Source: Bradyrhizobium sp. CB1650 (lineage in GTDB: Bacteria > Pseudomonadota > Alphaproteobacteria > Rhizobiales > Xanthobacteraceae). Taken from it: DNA of 64,000 bases. The stretch covers positions 5,423,501-5,487,500 of the forward strand of contig NZ_CP121695.1 in assembly GCF_029761915.1 (NCBI RefSeq). Reading direction: 5' to 3'. Below are positions 26,877 through 36,857 of this stretch, in pieces. The notes beneath the pieces were generated by a model. That model was given only the letters and a program-made list of their open reading frames with translations, had not been told where the DNA came from and searched no databases. Position 1 is the first letter of the stretch; every line of letters starts with the position of its first letter. A program made the position numbers and the translations under genes.

Positions 26877-28706
26877 ATGACAAAAAAACCAACCAACGGG
26901 CATGCGCCCGCCAGCAACGGCAGTCGCCGGCACCTTCGCTCCCAGGAATGGTTCAACAACCCGCACAATCCGGGCATGACCGCGCTCTATATGGAGCGCT
27001 ACCTCAATTACGGACTCACCCGCGCCGAGCTGCAGTCCGGCAAGCCGATCATCGGCATCGCCCAAACCGGCAACGACCTCTCTCCCTGCAACCGCCACCA
27101 CATCGAGCTTGCGCATCGCGTCCGTGAAGGCATCCGAGAGGCCGGCGGCATCGCGATGGAATTCCCGACCCATCCGATTCAGGAGACCGGCAAGCGCCCG
27201 ACCGCGGCGCTCGATCGCAACCTCGCCTATCTCGGCCTGGTCGAAATCCTGTACGGCTACCCCCTCGACGGCGTGGTGCTGACCACCGGCTGCGACAAGA
27301 CCACGCCAGCCTGCATGATGGCTGCCGCCACCGTGAACCTGCCCGCGATCGTGCTGTCGGGCGGCCCGATGCTCAACGGCTGGCATGACGGCGAGCGCAC
27401 CGGCTCCGGCACCATCGTCTGGAAGTCCCGCGAGCGGCTCGCCGCCGGCGAGATCGACTATGAGGAGTTCATGGAGATCGTCGCGTCATCGGCGCCCTCG
27501 GTCGGCCACTGCAACACCATGGGCACCGCCTCGACCATGAACTCGCTGGCAGAGGCGCTCGGCATGTCGCTGCCGGGCTGCGCGGCGATCCCGGCGCCCT
27601 ATCGCGAACGCGGCCAGATCGCCTACGAGACGGGCAAGCGCATCGTCGAGATGGTCTGGGAGGACCTGAAGCCCTCGGACATCCTGACCCGCAAGGCGTT
27701 CGAGAACTGCATCGTGATCAACTCCGCGATCGGCGGCTCGACCAACGCACCGATCCACATCAACGCCCTCGCCCGCCACATCGGGGTGGAGCTGTCGATC
27801 GACGACTGGCAGAAGTTTGGCCACGACGTGCCGCTGCTCGTCAACATGCAGCCGGCCGGCTTCTACCTCGGCGAGGAATTCCACCGTGCCGGCGGCGTGC
27901 CGGCCGTGGTGCGCGAATTGATGCAGCACAAGCGCATCCACGAGGACGCGATCACGGCCAACGGCCGCGGTATCGGCGAAAACTGCAAGAGTGCACCGAA
28001 GCCCGATAACGACGTGATCTGGAATTACGACAAGCCGCTGGTGAAGGACGCGGGCTTCCTGGTGCTGAAGGGCAACCTCTTCGATTCAGCCATCATGAAG
28101 ACCAGCGTGATCTCCAAGGAGTTTCGCGATCGCTACCTCAGCAATCCGAAGGACCTCAACGCCTTCGAGGGCCGCGCCATCGTGTTCGAGGGGCCGGAAG
28201 ATTATCACGAGCGGATCGACGATCCCTCGCTCGACATCGACGAGCGCTGCGTCCTGTTCATCCGCGGCACCGGGCCGATCGGCTATCCCGGCGGCGCCGA
28301 GGTCGTGAACATGCAGCCGCCGGCGGCGCTGATCAAACGCGGCATCCTGTCCCTGCCCTGCATCGGCGACGGCCGACAGTCCGGCACGTCCGGCTCGCCG
28401 TCGATCCTCAATGCCTCGCCGGAAGCCGCCGCCAATGGCGGGCTCGCGATCCTCAAGACCGGCGACAAGGTCCGCATCGATCTCAACAAGGGCAGCGCCA
28501 ACATCCTGATCTCCGACGACGAGGTGGAGAAGCGCCATGCCGAGTTGAAGGCCAATGGCGGCTTCAAGCATCCGCCGAACCAAACACCCTGGCAGGAGAT
28601 CTATCGCAATACCGTCGGCCAGCAGTCGACCGGCGCCTGCATGGAGCTCGCCACGCGCTACCAGAACGTCGCCGGCGCGTTCGGCGTCGCGCGGGATAAT
28701 CACTAG
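26877..28706 (+). CDS. IlvD/Edd-family sugar-acid dehydratase
   Basis: 609 residues. The iron-sulfur cysteines of the family are visible in [10 protein letters not shown] and [11 protein letters not shown], and the C-terminal part has [20 protein letters not shown]. The opening [16 protein letters not shown] is typical of pentonate/hexonate dehydratases rather than of dihydroxyacid dehydratase. It would convert an aldonate to a 2-keto-3-deoxy acid, which the KDG kinase and KDPG aldolase on the other arm can process. The ATG at 26877 has GGAG upstream. The substrate (gluconate-, arabonate- or xylonate-like) is not decidable from sequence. Confidence 0.88.
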   Translation: MTKKPTNGHAPASNGSRRHLRSQEWFNNPHNPGMTALYMERYLNYGLTRAELQSGKPIIGIAQTGNDLSPCNRHHIELAHRVREGIREAGGIAMEFPTHPIQETGKRPTAALDRNLAYLGLVEILYGYPLDGVVLTTGCDKTTPACMMAAATVNLPAIVLSGGPMLNGWHDGERTGSGTIVWKSRERLAAGEIDYEEFMEIVASSAPSVGHCNTMGTASTMNSLAEALGMSLPGCAAIPAPYRERGQIAYETGKRIVEMVWEDLKPSDILTRKAFENCIVINSAIGGSTNAPIHINALARHIGVELSIDDWQKFGHDVPLLVNMQPAGFYLGEEFHRAGGVPAVVRELMQHKRIHEDAITANGRGIGENCKSAPKPDNDVIWNYDKPLVKDAGFLVLKGNLFDSAIMKTSVISKEFRDRYLSNPKDLNAFEGRAIVFEGPEDYHERIDDPSLDIDERCVLFIRGTGPIGYPGGAEVVNMQPPAALIKRGILSLPCIGDGRQSGTSGSPSILNASPEAAANGGLAILKTGDKVRIDLNKGSANILISDDEVEKRHAELKANGGFKHPPNQTPWQEIYRNTVGQQSTGACMELATRYQNVAGAFGVARDNH

Positions 28707-28711
28707 CAACT

Positions 28712-28797
28712 CGTCATTGCGAGGAGCGAAGCGACGAAGCAATCCAGACTGTCTCCGCGGTGAGATTCTGGATTGCTTCGCTTCGCTCGCAATGACG
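28712..28797. repeat. Intergenic palindromic repeat (CGTCATTGCGAG type)
   Basis: CGTCATTGCGAGGAGCGAAG and its inverted copy CTTCGCTCGCAATGACG flank a loop with AATCCAGA/TCTGGATT arms. It is a widespread repeat family in Bradyrhizobium, located between the dehydratase and the first SDR gene, where it could also act as a 3' hairpin. Confidence 0.85.
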
Positions 28798-28834
28798 ATG
28801 AAATAAACAGTTTCAAGGTGAGGAGAACAAGAAA

Positions 28835-29566
28835 ATGGCAGACCGCCTCAAGGGAAAACGCGCCGTCGTCACCGCCGCGGCCGCGGGCATCGGGCGCGCA
28901 TGCGCGATCGCATTCGCGCGTGAAGGCGCAACCGTGATCGCCACCGACATCAACGAAAGCGGCATCGCCAGCCTTGGCAAGGAAGGCATCGCCGAGACGG
29001 CCAAGCTCGACGTTCGCAATACCGTCGATGTCAACGCCTTCGCCAAGCGCATCGGCAAGATCGATATCCTGCTCAATGCGGCGGGTTTCGTGCACCACGG
29101 CACCATTCTGGACTGTTCGGAAGAGGACTGGGACTTCTCGTTCGACCTCAACGTCAAATCCATGCACCGGACCATCAAGGCGTTTCTGCCGGCGATGCTG
29201 GCGGGCGGAGGCGGCAGCATCGTCAACATCTCGTCTTGCGCGGCGTTGCGGCCGCCGGCCAACCGATATGTCTACAGTGCGTCCAAGGCGGCGGTGTCGC
29301 TGCTGACGCGCGCGGTTGCGTCCGATTTCATCACGAAGGGAATCCGCTGCAACAGCATCTGCCCCGGCACCGTCGAAACGCCTTCCATGCTCGACCGTGC
29401 CGCCGCCGCCGGCCCGCAGGGCAAAGAGATGTTCATCGCCCGCCAGAAGATGGGCCGGCTGGGCACCGCCGAGGAAATCGCGGCGATGGCGGTCTATCTC
29501 GGCAGTGACGAAAGCGCGTTCACCACCGGCGTCGATCTCGTCATCGACGGCGGCTACATGCTCTGA
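28835..29566 (+). CDS. Short-chain dehydrogenase (DHRS6/3-deoxy-keto-acid dehydrogenase type)
   Basis: 243 residues. Cofactor motif TAAAAGIGRA replaces the usual TGxxxGIG; the catalytic set is Ser in NISSCAAL and Tyr-x-x-x-Lys in YSASKAA. Segments AAGFVHHGTILDCSEEDWDF and NSICPGTVETPSM resemble SDRs that oxidise 2-keto-3-deoxy-L-fuconate or 3-hydroxybutyrate. In this context the former type fits better: it would act on the product of the dehydratase or on a sugar. GAGGAG precedes the ATG by nine bases. Transcribed with the dehydratase and the next SDR. Confidence 0.85.
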   Translation: MADRLKGKRAVVTAAAAGIGRACAIAFAREGATVIATDINESGIASLGKEGIAETAKLDVRNTVDVNAFAKRIGKIDILLNAAGFVHHGTILDCSEEDWDFSFDLNVKSMHRTIKAFLPAMLAGGGGSIVNISSCAALRPPANRYVYSASKAAVSLLTRAVASDFITKGIRCNSICPGTVETPSMLDRAAAAGPQGKEMFIARQKMGRLGTAEEIAAMAVYLGSDESAFTTGVDLVIDGGYML

Positions 29567-29590
29567 CGTCGGGGACCAGAGGCTGCTGGC

Positions 29591-30337
29591 ATGAACAAGA
29601 TCGATCTGAACGGCCGCGTCGCCATCGTCACGGGCGGCGCGCAGGGCTTTGGCCGCGCCATTGCCGAGCGTTTCATCGCCTCGGGCGCAAAGGTCGCGAT
29701 CTGGGATTTCGACTCGAGCCTCGCCGAGACGGCGGCCAAGGCCATCGGCGGCGACGTGCGCGTCTTCAAGGTCGACGTCACCGATACCGCGGCCGTCGAG
29801 ACCGCCCGCGACGCCACGCTTGCGGCCTTCGGCAAGATCGACATTCTCGTCAACAATGCCGGCATCGCCGGCGTCAACAAGAGCGTCTGGGAGACCGACC
29901 TGGAGGAATGGCGCAAGGTGCTGCGCATCAACCTTGACGGACCCTTCATCTGCTGCAAGGCGGTCGTTCCCACCATGCTCAAGCAGAAATACGGGCGGAT
30001 CGTGAACATCGCCTCGATCGCCGGCAAGGAAGGCAATCCGAATGCGGCACACTACTCGGCCTCCAAGGCCGGGTTGATCGCGCTGACGAAATCGCTCGGC
30101 AAGGAGCTCGCCGCGCACGACATCCTGGTAAATGCAGTGACGCCGGCCGCAGCGAAAACCGCGATCTTCGATCAGATGACGCAGCAGCATATCGACTTCA
30201 TGCTGTCGAAGATCCCGAAGGGCCGCTTCGTGCTGGTGGAAGAACTCGCCGCGATGGTGGCCTGGCTGTCATCCGAGGACTGCGCCTTCTCGACGGGTGC
30301 GGTGTTCGACATCTCCGGCGGACGAGCAACATATTGA
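29591..30337 (+). CDS. Short-chain dehydrogenase (sugar/polyol dehydrogenase type)
   Basis: 248 residues. NAD motif TGGAQGFGRA, NNAG in DILVNNAGIAGV, catalytic Ser in NIASIAGKEG and Tyr-x-x-x-Lys in YSASKAG. An acidic residue after the second beta strand (WDFDS) favours NAD over NADP. It is likely the first enzyme of the route, oxidising a sugar or polyol taken up by the ABC importer, but the substrate is inferred only from context. It begins 24 bases after the preceding SDR and ends 7 bases before a GFA-family gene. Confidence 0.85.
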   Translation: MNKIDLNGRVAIVTGGAQGFGRAIAERFIASGAKVAIWDFDSSLAETAAKAIGGDVRVFKVDVTDTAAVETARDATLAAFGKIDILVNNAGIAGVNKSVWETDLEEWRKVLRINLDGPFICCKAVVPTMLKQKYGRIVNIASIAGKEGNPNAAHYSASKAGLIALTKSLGKELAAHDILVNAVTPAAAKTAIFDQMTQQHIDFMLSKIPKGRFVLVEELAAMVAWLSSEDCAFSTGAVFDISGGRATY

Positions 30338-30344
30338 GGGAGCC

Positions 30345-30737
30345 ATGACCCGGGAAGGCGGATGCCTGTGCGGCGCGGTGCGGTTCAAGGCGGAGGGCGA
30401 GCCCCTCAATGTCCGCATCTGCCACTGCCGCAAGTGCCAGAAGGCGATGGGCTCGCCCTTCTTTGCCCGCGCGCAGTTCGATCAAAAGGCGCTGACGGTC
30501 GCGGGCGACACGGGACGTTATGCCTCATCGGAGCACATCGATCGCGTATTCTGCACACGCTGCGGCACGCGCCTGTTCGCCTGGCGTCGCAACGGTACGC
30601 TCGCCGGCGTGGCGCTGGCGACCTTTGACGACCGCAACGCCTTTGCGCCGACCGAGCACATCTGGGTCTCGGAAAAGATGGCCTGGTTGAAGCTCGACGA
30701 CGGCCTGCCGCAATATCCGACGACGCTTCCGACCTGA
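30345..30737 (+). CDS. GFA (glutathione-dependent formaldehyde-activating) family zinc protein
   Basis: 130 residues with the CENP-V/GFA zinc-binding cysteines: GGCLCGAVRF, CHCRKCQ and VFCTRCGTRLF. These proteins bind glutathione or small adducts; only a few are proven formaldehyde-activating enzymes. The ATG at 30345 has GGGAG upstream and is only 7 bases after the SDR stop, so it ends the dehydratase-SDR transcript. Its role in sugar use is unclear; it could remove aldehyde by-products. Confidence 0.85.
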   Translation: MTREGGCLCGAVRFKAEGEPLNVRICHCRKCQKAMGSPFFARAQFDQKALTVAGDTGRYASSEHIDRVFCTRCGTRLFAWRRNGTLAGVALATFDDRNAFAPTEHIWVSEKMAWLKLDDGLPQYPTTLPT

Positions 30738-30744
30738 CGCGATA

Positions 30745-31656
30745 TCAGGATCGGTTCGAGGCGGCCGCGCCAACAGCCCGGATGCGCGTGCCCGTCGTCG
30801 TCGCGATCCAGATCCCGGCAAAGACCGCGACGATGCCCGCCGCCAGATTCCAGCGCAGCGGCTCGTGCAGAAGGTAAGCGCCAACCAGCGACGCCGTGAT
30901 CGGATTGACCGTCACCGAGATCGCCACACGCGTCGGCGTCGTTCGTTCCAGCGCGAACGCCCAAAGATAGAACGTCAGCGAGGCACCGAAGGCGCCGAGA
31001 TAGAAGGCCGCCAGCCATTGCGGCGCGCCGAAACCAGCGACCGGCGCGAAACTGCCGCGGAGATAGGACAGCAGGACGAGACACGTCGCGCCGGCCGCTA
31101 TGCTCATCGTCGTGAAGGCGATCGGACCGGAGCGCCGGATCAGCGGCTTCGACCAGATGCCATACAGCGCCATGCACAGCGCGGCAGCGACCATCAGCAG
31201 ATCACCACGCCAGGCGCCTGATGGCGCCGAGGTCAGGTCGGTGAGCAGCGCGACCGCAACGCCCAGTGTTGCCAGCACGACGCCGACGGATTTGCGCAAC
31301 GTCAGCGCTTCGCTGCCGAGCGCGGCCCCGATCACCAGCGTCAGCAGCGGGAGCGTCGACAAGGCGAGCGCCCCGCGCGCCGCAGTCGTGAAGATGAGGG
31401 ACGCATTGAACAGGATCGGGAACAGGGCGAAGAACAGAAAACCGAGCGCGGCCGCGGCGGCCCAGTCTCCTCGCTGTGGCCAGCGATCACCGCGCAGGAT
31501 CGTCAACGGCAACAAGAGCAGGAAGCCGATGCCGAACCGGAACGAGCCGATCGCAAGCGGGTCGATGCTACTCACGAGATAGCGCGTGGCGCCAATCGAG
31601 GTGCCGCCGAGCGCACTCGACAGCACGGCGGCCAGGACGCCGAAAATCTCGCCCAT
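30745..31656 (-). CDS. EamA-family (DMT) transporter
   Basis: 303 residues with ten hydrophobic helices in two EamA repeats (first GEIFGVLAAVLSSALGG, second starting near GDLLMVAAALCMALYG). Drug/metabolite-superfamily proteins of this size usually export amino acids or metabolites. The ATG at 31656 has GGGGAAG upstream; two earlier ATG codons in frame are less well placed. It is divergent from a LysR regulator that probably controls it. Substrate unknown. Confidence 0.85.
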   Translation of the reverse strand: MGEIFGVLAAVLSSALGGTSIGATRYLVSSIDPLAIGSFRFGIGFLLLLPLTILRGDRWPQRGDWAAAAALGFLFFALFPILFNASLIFTTAARGALALSTLPLLTLVIGAALGSEALTLRKSVGVVLATLGVAVALLTDLTSAPSGAWRGDLLMVAAALCMALYGIWSKPLIRRSGPIAFTTMSIAAGATCLVLLSYLRGSFAPVAGFGAPQWLAAFYLGAFGASLTFYLWAFALERTTPTRVAISVTVNPITASLVGAYLLHEPLRWNLAAGIVAVFAGIWIATTTGTRIRAVGAAASNRS

Positions 31657-31746
31657 GTGCTTCCCCATTTGCGACTTTGCAAACAGCATACGAGGCGCGC
31701 CGAAACAGTGAATGGAATTTCCGTCATGCTAGGATAAGGTTTCGTC

Positions 31747-32613
31747 ATGACCGCCCCCGATCTCGACCCCGACCTGCTGAAGGCCTTTCTCGCCGTCGCG
31801 GAGCATCGCTCGTTCACGCTTGCCGCGACGATGCTCAACCGGACGCAATCGGCCGTGAGCGTTCAGATCAGGCGCCTGGAGCAACGGCTCGGCACAAAGC
31901 TATTCCACCGCACGAGAGCGGGCGTCGCACCGACCTCAGCCGGTGAAGAGCTGCGCGGCTATGCGCGTCGCATTCTCGCGCTCAATGCCGAGGCGGTCGG
32001 TGCGCTCCGCGCGCGCAAAATCGACGGCGTGGTCCGCCTCGGCGTGATGGATGACTACGGCACCATCGTCATTCCGCCGCTGCTGGCGAGCTTTGCCGCC
32101 GAACATCCGTCGATCCGGGTCGAGATCGAGACCGGACTGACCGCGACGATGCCGGCCCGGCTCGGCGAAGCCTACGACCTCGTCATCGCCATGCATCCGC
32201 AAGGCCGCGGTGACGGCGAGCTGCTGCGATGTGAGCAGGCGGTTTGGGCGGCCGCCGCCTCATATCCGGCCCGAGCGCAGGACCCGCTGCCCGTCGCGCT
32301 CTACCCGCCGGGATGCCTGTTTCGCCAATGGGCCGCGGAGGCCCTCGATGCCGCCGGCCGGCCCTGGCGGCTCGCCTTTGTCAGCCGGACCCTGGCGGCC
32401 GTGGAAGCGATCGCCGCCCAGGGCCTTGCGGTGACGGTGGTGAAGGCCGCCACCTTGCCCGCCCGCCTTCGTCCTCTTTGTGAGCGCGACGGTCTGCCGC
32501 CGCTGCCCGCGGCGGACATCCGCCTTCACCGTGCGCGCAACCTGGCGCGCGCCGGCGCCCTGCTGGCGGATCATTTGCAGTGGAGCATTTCAGAATCGGC
32601 ACCCATATGTTGA
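31747..32613 (+). CDS. LysR-family transcription regulator
   Basis: 288 residues. Winged helix at residues about 8-65 (LLKAFLAVAEHRSFTLAATM, with TQSAVSVQIRRLEQRLG) and a LysR effector domain from about 95. It lies back to back with the EamA transporter gene, with 90 bases between the two starts; regulating its divergent neighbour is the common LysR pattern. AAGG precedes the ATG. Co-inducer unknown. Confidence 0.9.
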   Translation: MTAPDLDPDLLKAFLAVAEHRSFTLAATMLNRTQSAVSVQIRRLEQRLGTKLFHRTRAGVAPTSAGEELRGYARRILALNAEAVGALRARKIDGVVRLGVMDDYGTIVIPPLLASFAAEHPSIRVEIETGLTATMPARLGEAYDLVIAMHPQGRGDGELLRCEQAVWAAAASYPARAQDPLPVALYPPGCLFRQWAAEALDAAGRPWRLAFVSRTLAAVEAIAAQGLAVTVVKAATLPARLRPLCERDGLPPLPAADIRLHRARNLARAGALLADHLQWSISESAPIC

Positions 32614-32682
32614 CCTGAAACGACGCTGCACCGCCGGGTTCCCGGCTGCGAGGCCGCGAGGCACAACTGAGGCGGACGAGCC

Positions 32683-33363
32683 GTGAATATTTCCCTCTAC
32701 GACCTGTCGGTCTGGGTGTTGCCCCTGGTGATCGCCATCACCTTCCATGAGGCCGCACATGGCTTCGTCGCGCACCGTCTCGGCGACGATACCGCCTGGA
32801 AGCTCGGCCGGGTCAGCTTCAACCCGCTTCGGCACATCGACCCATTCGGCACCCTGATCCTTCCCGCGATGCTGCTGTTTGCGCATTCGCCGTTCCTGTT
32901 CGGCTATGCCAGGCCGGTGCCGGTGAATTTCCGCAAGCTCAACCATCCCAGGCTCGACATGGTCTGGGTGGCGCTGGCCGGTCCGGTGACGAACATCCTG
33001 CTCGCGCTCGCGGCGGCCCTCGCCTTCCACGCCCTGCCCTGGGTGCCGGCCAGTTCGGCGCAGTGGGTGGTCGACAACCTGAAGAATGCGCTGGTGATCA
33101 ATGTGGTGCTGGCCGTGTTCAACATGATGCCGATCCCGCCGCTGGATGGCGGACGGGTCGCGGTCGGGCTGTTGCCGCGACCTCTCGCCCTGCCGCTGGC
33201 GCGGCTCGAGCCATTCGGCATGCTGATCCTGATCGGACTGCTGATCCTGCTACCGCTGGCAGGTTCCCAGTTCGGTCTAAATCTTGATGTTATTTCAGCA
33301 ATACTGCGGACGTTGACCGGTTATGTGATTCAGGCTGTTTTCTTGCTGACCGGCAACGCGTAA
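32683..33363 (+). CDS. Site-2-protease-type (M50) zinc metallopeptidase
   Basis: 226 residues, multi-pass membrane protein. The zinc motif HEAAH (His22, Glu23, His26) lies in the first helix, and the third ligand, Asp155, is in NMMPIPPLDGG, the normal M50 arrangement. It lacks a PDZ domain and is of the short rhomboid-like size, as in the YwhC/SpoIVFB group. The start is GTG at 32683. It could cut a membrane-bound regulator, but no obvious anti-sigma factor is adjacent; the next gene encodes a tail-anchored-like small protein. Confidence 0.88.
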   Translation: MNISLYDLSVWVLPLVIAITFHEAAHGFVAHRLGDDTAWKLGRVSFNPLRHIDPFGTLILPAMLLFAHSPFLFGYARPVPVNFRKLNHPRLDMVWVALAGPVTNILLALAAALAFHALPWVPASSAQWVVDNLKNALVINVVLAVFNMMPIPPLDGGRVAVGLLPRPLALPLARLEPFGMLILIGLLILLPLAGSQFGLNLDVISAILRTLTGYVIQAVFLLTGNA

Positions 33364-33408
33364 TTGAAGCGTGACATCTGAAGACAGGCCGAAGGGCCAG
33401 AGGCCAAC

Positions 33409-33849
33409 TTGGTCAAAGCTGCCGATATGCTGATCGCGCGACGAGCCGACACCCGCGCCCGCGCCGATTTCGCCACCTGGAAGATGATGGCCAAGCTCAA
33501 CGGGTTGTCGGCCCTGCCCCCGGACGCGCAGGGCTTCCTCGCCAGCTACAAGAACCTGCTGGAGCAGATGAGCGAGGCTGAGGCGACCGAAACCACCATC
33601 GCCGCGGTCTACAAGGCCTATTATGCCGAGATGGGAGGTGCGGGAACCGCACCCGACGTCCGCCCGCGCACGGCCGAGCCCGCCAGGGACAACGTGACCG
33701 CGTTCCGGCGCCCGTCGCCCAAGCCGAAGAAGACCGCTCCGTTCGGGGCGGCGGCATACAGTGGAACCCAGAAGCGACCGCTTCCGGTCGCCCTGATCTT
33801 CGCCTGCCTCGTCGTGGTCTACGTCGCGATCCGGTATTACTGGCGCTGA
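33409..33849 (+). CDS. Hypothetical protein with C-terminal membrane anchor
   Basis: 146 residues starting at a TTG (33409). The N-terminal 75 residues are helical and charged, a Pro/Lys-rich linker follows (RRPSPKPKKTAPF), and the last 20 residues form a transmembrane helix (LPVALIFACLVVVYVAIRYY). This makes it a tail-anchored cytoplasmic protein. It follows the M50 protease gene by 45 bases on the same strand, so it is a possible protease substrate or partner, but that is only a guess. No family recognised. Confidence 0.6.
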   Translation: MVKAADMLIARRADTRARADFATWKMMAKLNGLSALPPDAQGFLASYKNLLEQMSEAEATETTIAAVYKAYYAEMGGAGTAPDVRPRTAEPARDNVTAFRRPSPKPKKTAPFGAAAYSGTQKRPLPVALIFACLVVVYVAIRYYWR

Positions 33850-33864
33850 AGGCCCGAGCCCTCC

Positions 33865-34635
33865 TCAGCTCTTCCCTGCGGTCTTCTCGTTCTTCCTGAA
33901 GATCACCGGCAGGACGAATGTCAGCCCCTCGTCCGCGACCAGCGGCGGCGGCTGCGGCACGGGATCGGAGCGCTTGACCATTCCGATCGCCGCGTCGTCG
34001 AACGTCGGATCGCCCGAGCCCTTCTCGATGGCGACGGCGACGACGTGCCCGAGCCGATCGAGCGTCATGCGAACCGAGATCTCAACCGACTTGAACACGC
34101 CCTTGGGATAGCGCTTGTGCCGGTCGAGATGCGCGACCAGGTCCTTTTCCCAGCCCTGGCGAATGCGGACCGAGCGATCGCTCTTCTTCTCGACCTGGGA
34201 CGTCGGCATCGCCGTCGCTTCGGCGGCTGGCGAAGGCGTCGAAGCGTTGGTGGGAACGACGGCCTCCTTCGCTTCCTCCTCGATCGGCTTCTTGGTCTCG
34301 TTCGGCGTCACGGCCCGGTCGGCATTCTCTGCCTCCGTCGGGATATCCTTGGGAAGGCTGCTCTCCTTCAATTCCGCCTTCTGCTCGGTCAATTCGGGCG
34401 AGGCCACGGACTCGTTCGAGTCCGGCCCCGGCGGCAGCTCGCTCGGCTCGCCATTGGGCGACATCGCCTCGAGCCCGACCTCGATCCCCTGCGGGTCCGC
34501 GATGACGTCGGGATCGTCGGTCCGCAGATTTGCGAGCGCGAGCGCTGCGCCGCCGAGATGCAGCCCAAGCGCGACCACCGCGGCAACGATCCACAGCGTT
34601 CGGGGCGACTTCTGTTCGAGATCCGACATCGGCAT
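33865..34635 (-). CDS. tonB: TonB energy-transducing protein
   Basis: 256 residues. One N-terminal membrane helix (LWIVAAVVALGLHLGGAALALA), a long Pro/Glu/Lys-rich periplasmic spacer (about 60-160) and a C-terminal TonB domain (about 165-250, KRYPKGVFKSVEISVRMTLD). It carries the force from ExbB-ExbD to the TonB-dependent receptors encoded upstream in the same operon. The ATG at 34635 is preferred because GAAGG lies just upstream. It is the last gene of the iron-uptake operon and converges on the tail-anchored protein gene. Confidence 0.88.
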   Translation of the reverse strand: MPMSDLEQKSPRTLWIVAAVVALGLHLGGAALALANLRTDDPDVIADPQGIEVGLEAMSPNGEPSELPPGPDSNESVASPELTEQKAELKESSLPKDIPTEAENADRAVTPNETKKPIEEEAKEAVVPTNASTPSPAAEATAMPTSQVEKKSDRSVRIRQGWEKDLVAHLDRHKRYPKGVFKSVEISVRMTLDRLGHVVAVAIEKGSGDPTFDDAAIGMVKRSDPVPQPPPLVADEGLTFVLPVIFRKNEKTAGKS

Positions 34636-34645
34636 CAAGCCTTCG

Positions 34646-35119
<474 letters not shown>

Positions 35120-35122
35120 CGC

Positions 35123-36151
35123 TCACTCCGCCGCGCGCGAATGCATGGTGCCGTGCGTGCGATCGAGATCGCGCGAGAGCAGCCGGGCCGAAGCGCCGGA
35201 GGCACGGCTGACGAGCTCGAGATAGCTCTTCGTCACGCGTGAGAAGTGGTTGTAGATGATGACCGCCGGGATGGCGGCGACGAGACCGATCGCAGTCGCC
35301 AGCAGCGCTTCGGCGATGCCGGGCGCAACGACGGCGAGGTTGGTCGTCTGCGACTTCGAGATGCCGATGAAGCTGTTCATGATGCCCCAGACGGTGCCGA
35401 ACAGGCCGACGAAGGGCGACGTGGAGCCGATGGTCGCGAGCACGCCCATGCCGATGCGGATGCGCCGCTGCTCCGCGCGCACGATCTCGGCGAAGCTCGA
35501 GGCCGCACGCTCCTTGATGCCGGCGTCACTGGAGAGTCCGGCCGACATCCGCGCCTCGCGCAGCGCTGCCGCCAGGAAAGACGGCAGGATCCCCTGCTTG
35601 GTGCCGAGCGCCATCTGCGCTTCAGCCAGCGAACGCGCCTCCGCAACCTTCTTCAGCGCCGAACGAAGCTTGCCAGATGCGACCGACAGCTCGATCGACT
35701 TGGCGATGAAGACGGTCCAGGTCACCAGCGAGGCGAAGGCGAGCCCGATCATCACCGCCTTCACGATGAAGTCCGCCGACATGAACATCACCCAGGGCGA
35801 CAGTTCCTTCATGGCGGGCGCGGTCGATTTCAGCGTCCGGCTGCCGGCGTCGGCGGGGGCCGCCTCGGGCGCCGGGGCCGCCGGCGCATCCGTTGAGGAC
35901 GCGGCCGGCGCGGCGGCCGCAGGGGTCGAGGCAGCAGGCACCGGAGCAGCGGGTGTAGCCACCGAGGGCACTGCCGGCGCCACCGCGCTCGGCAGCGGTG
36001 CCGCGGCAGCCGGGCTCGCGGCGGGCCGCTGGGCCGCCGCTGGTGCCGGCGCCGCCGGCTGGGCTTGCTGGGCAGAAACAGGCGATGCGAGCCACGTCGC
36101 CGCCATCAGCACGGCTGCGGCAAGGCTTGCTTGGAAAGATGTGCTCTTCAT
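35123..36151 (-). CDS. exbB: TonB-system proton channel protein ExbB
   Basis: 342 residues. A signal peptide ([20 protein letters not shown]) and an Ala/Pro-rich segment (about 25-105) precede the channel region with three hydrophobic helices. The MotA/TolQ/ExbB proton-channel domain includes [20 protein letters not shown]. Such extended ExbB proteins are common in alphaproteobacteria. The ATG overlaps the stop of the PiuC-type gene by 4 bases. It would build the inner-membrane motor with ExbD and TonB. Confidence 0.92.
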   Translation of the reverse strand: MKSTSFQASLAAAVLMAATWLASPVSAQQAQPAAPAPAAAQRPAASPAAAAPLPSAVAPAVPSVATPAAPVPAASTPAAAAPAASSTDAPAAPAPEAAPADAGSRTLKSTAPAMKELSPWVMFMSADFIVKAVMIGLAFASLVTWTVFIAKSIELSVASGKLRSALKKVAEARSLAEAQMALGTKQGILPSFLAAALREARMSAGLSSDAGIKERAASSFAEIVRAEQRRIRIGMGVLATIGSTSPFVGLFGTVWGIMNSFIGISKSQTTNLAVVAPGIAEALLATAIGLVAAIPAVIIYNHFSRVTKSYLELVSRASGASARLLSRDLDRTHGTMHSRAAE

Positions 36152-36837
36152 ACTTCGGCCCAGTAGCGAATGAGATTGTGATAGATGCCCGTCAATTTGA
36201 CCGTTTCGGGATCGTCGCGCCCGAGCCGTTCCACCAGCGCCTGGATGGCGGTGTCGAGGTCAAAGATCATGCTGCGGGCGTGATCATCCCGTATCATGCT
36301 CTGCAGCCAGAAGAAAGACGCAACCCGGGCTCCCCGGGTCACCGGCGTGACGAGGTGCAGGCTGGTCGAGGGATACAGCACGCAGTCGCCGGCCGGCAAC
36401 TTGACTTCGTGCGAGCCGTAGGTGTCCTCGATCACAAGTTCGCCACCGTCATACTGGTCCGGCTCGGCCAGGAACAGCGTGACCGACAGGTCAGTGCGGA
36501 TGCGAAGGCCGGTCAGGCGATCGCCGCGGATCGCATTGTCGACATGCAGGCCGAAATGGTGGCCGCTGCTCGCCGCATAGCGGTTGAACAGCGGCGGGAA
36601 GATCTGCAGCGGAATCGCCGCGGCGAGGAACCGCGGGTTGGAGGTCAGCGCCGAGATGATGCGATTGCCGAGCCTGCGTGCGACCTCGCTGTCCGGCGGC
36701 AACTGCTCGTTGCGCTTGACCATTGCCGACTGCGCGCCCGCGGTGGAACGGCCGTCCTCCCATTCGCTGGCGTCCATGATGCGGCGGAAGTCCGCCACAT
36801 CGTCCTTGCTCAGGACGCCTTCTATGCATGTCAGCAT
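36148..36837 (-). CDS. piuC: Fe(II)/2-oxoglutarate-dependent hydroxylase (PiuC type)
   Basis: 229 residues of the PKHD/prolyl-4-hydroxylase fold. The iron ligands His98-x-Asp100 (LHVDN) and His161 (SLHLVTPV), and the 2-oxoglutarate arginine Arg171 ([10 protein letters not shown]), are all present. PiuC-type enzymes occur next to TonB-dependent siderophore receptors and probably modify a catecholate siderophore or a related molecule. It starts 20 bases after the receptor stop and overlaps exbB, so it belongs to the iron operon. The exact reaction is unproven in this family. Confidence 0.9.
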   Translation of the reverse strand: MLTCIEGVLSKDDVADFRRIMDASEWEDGRSTAGAQSAMVKRNEQLPPDSEVARRLGNRIISALTSNPRFLAAAIPLQIFPPLFNRYAASSGHHFGLHVDNAIRGDRLTGLRIRTDLSVTLFLAEPDQYDGGELVIEDTYGSHEVKLPAGDCVLYPSTSLHLVTPVTRGARVASFFWLQSMIRDDHARSMIFDLDTAIQALVERLGRDDPETVKLTGIYHNLIRYWAEV

Positions 36838-36857
36838 GGCACCTCGTCGTTACTCCA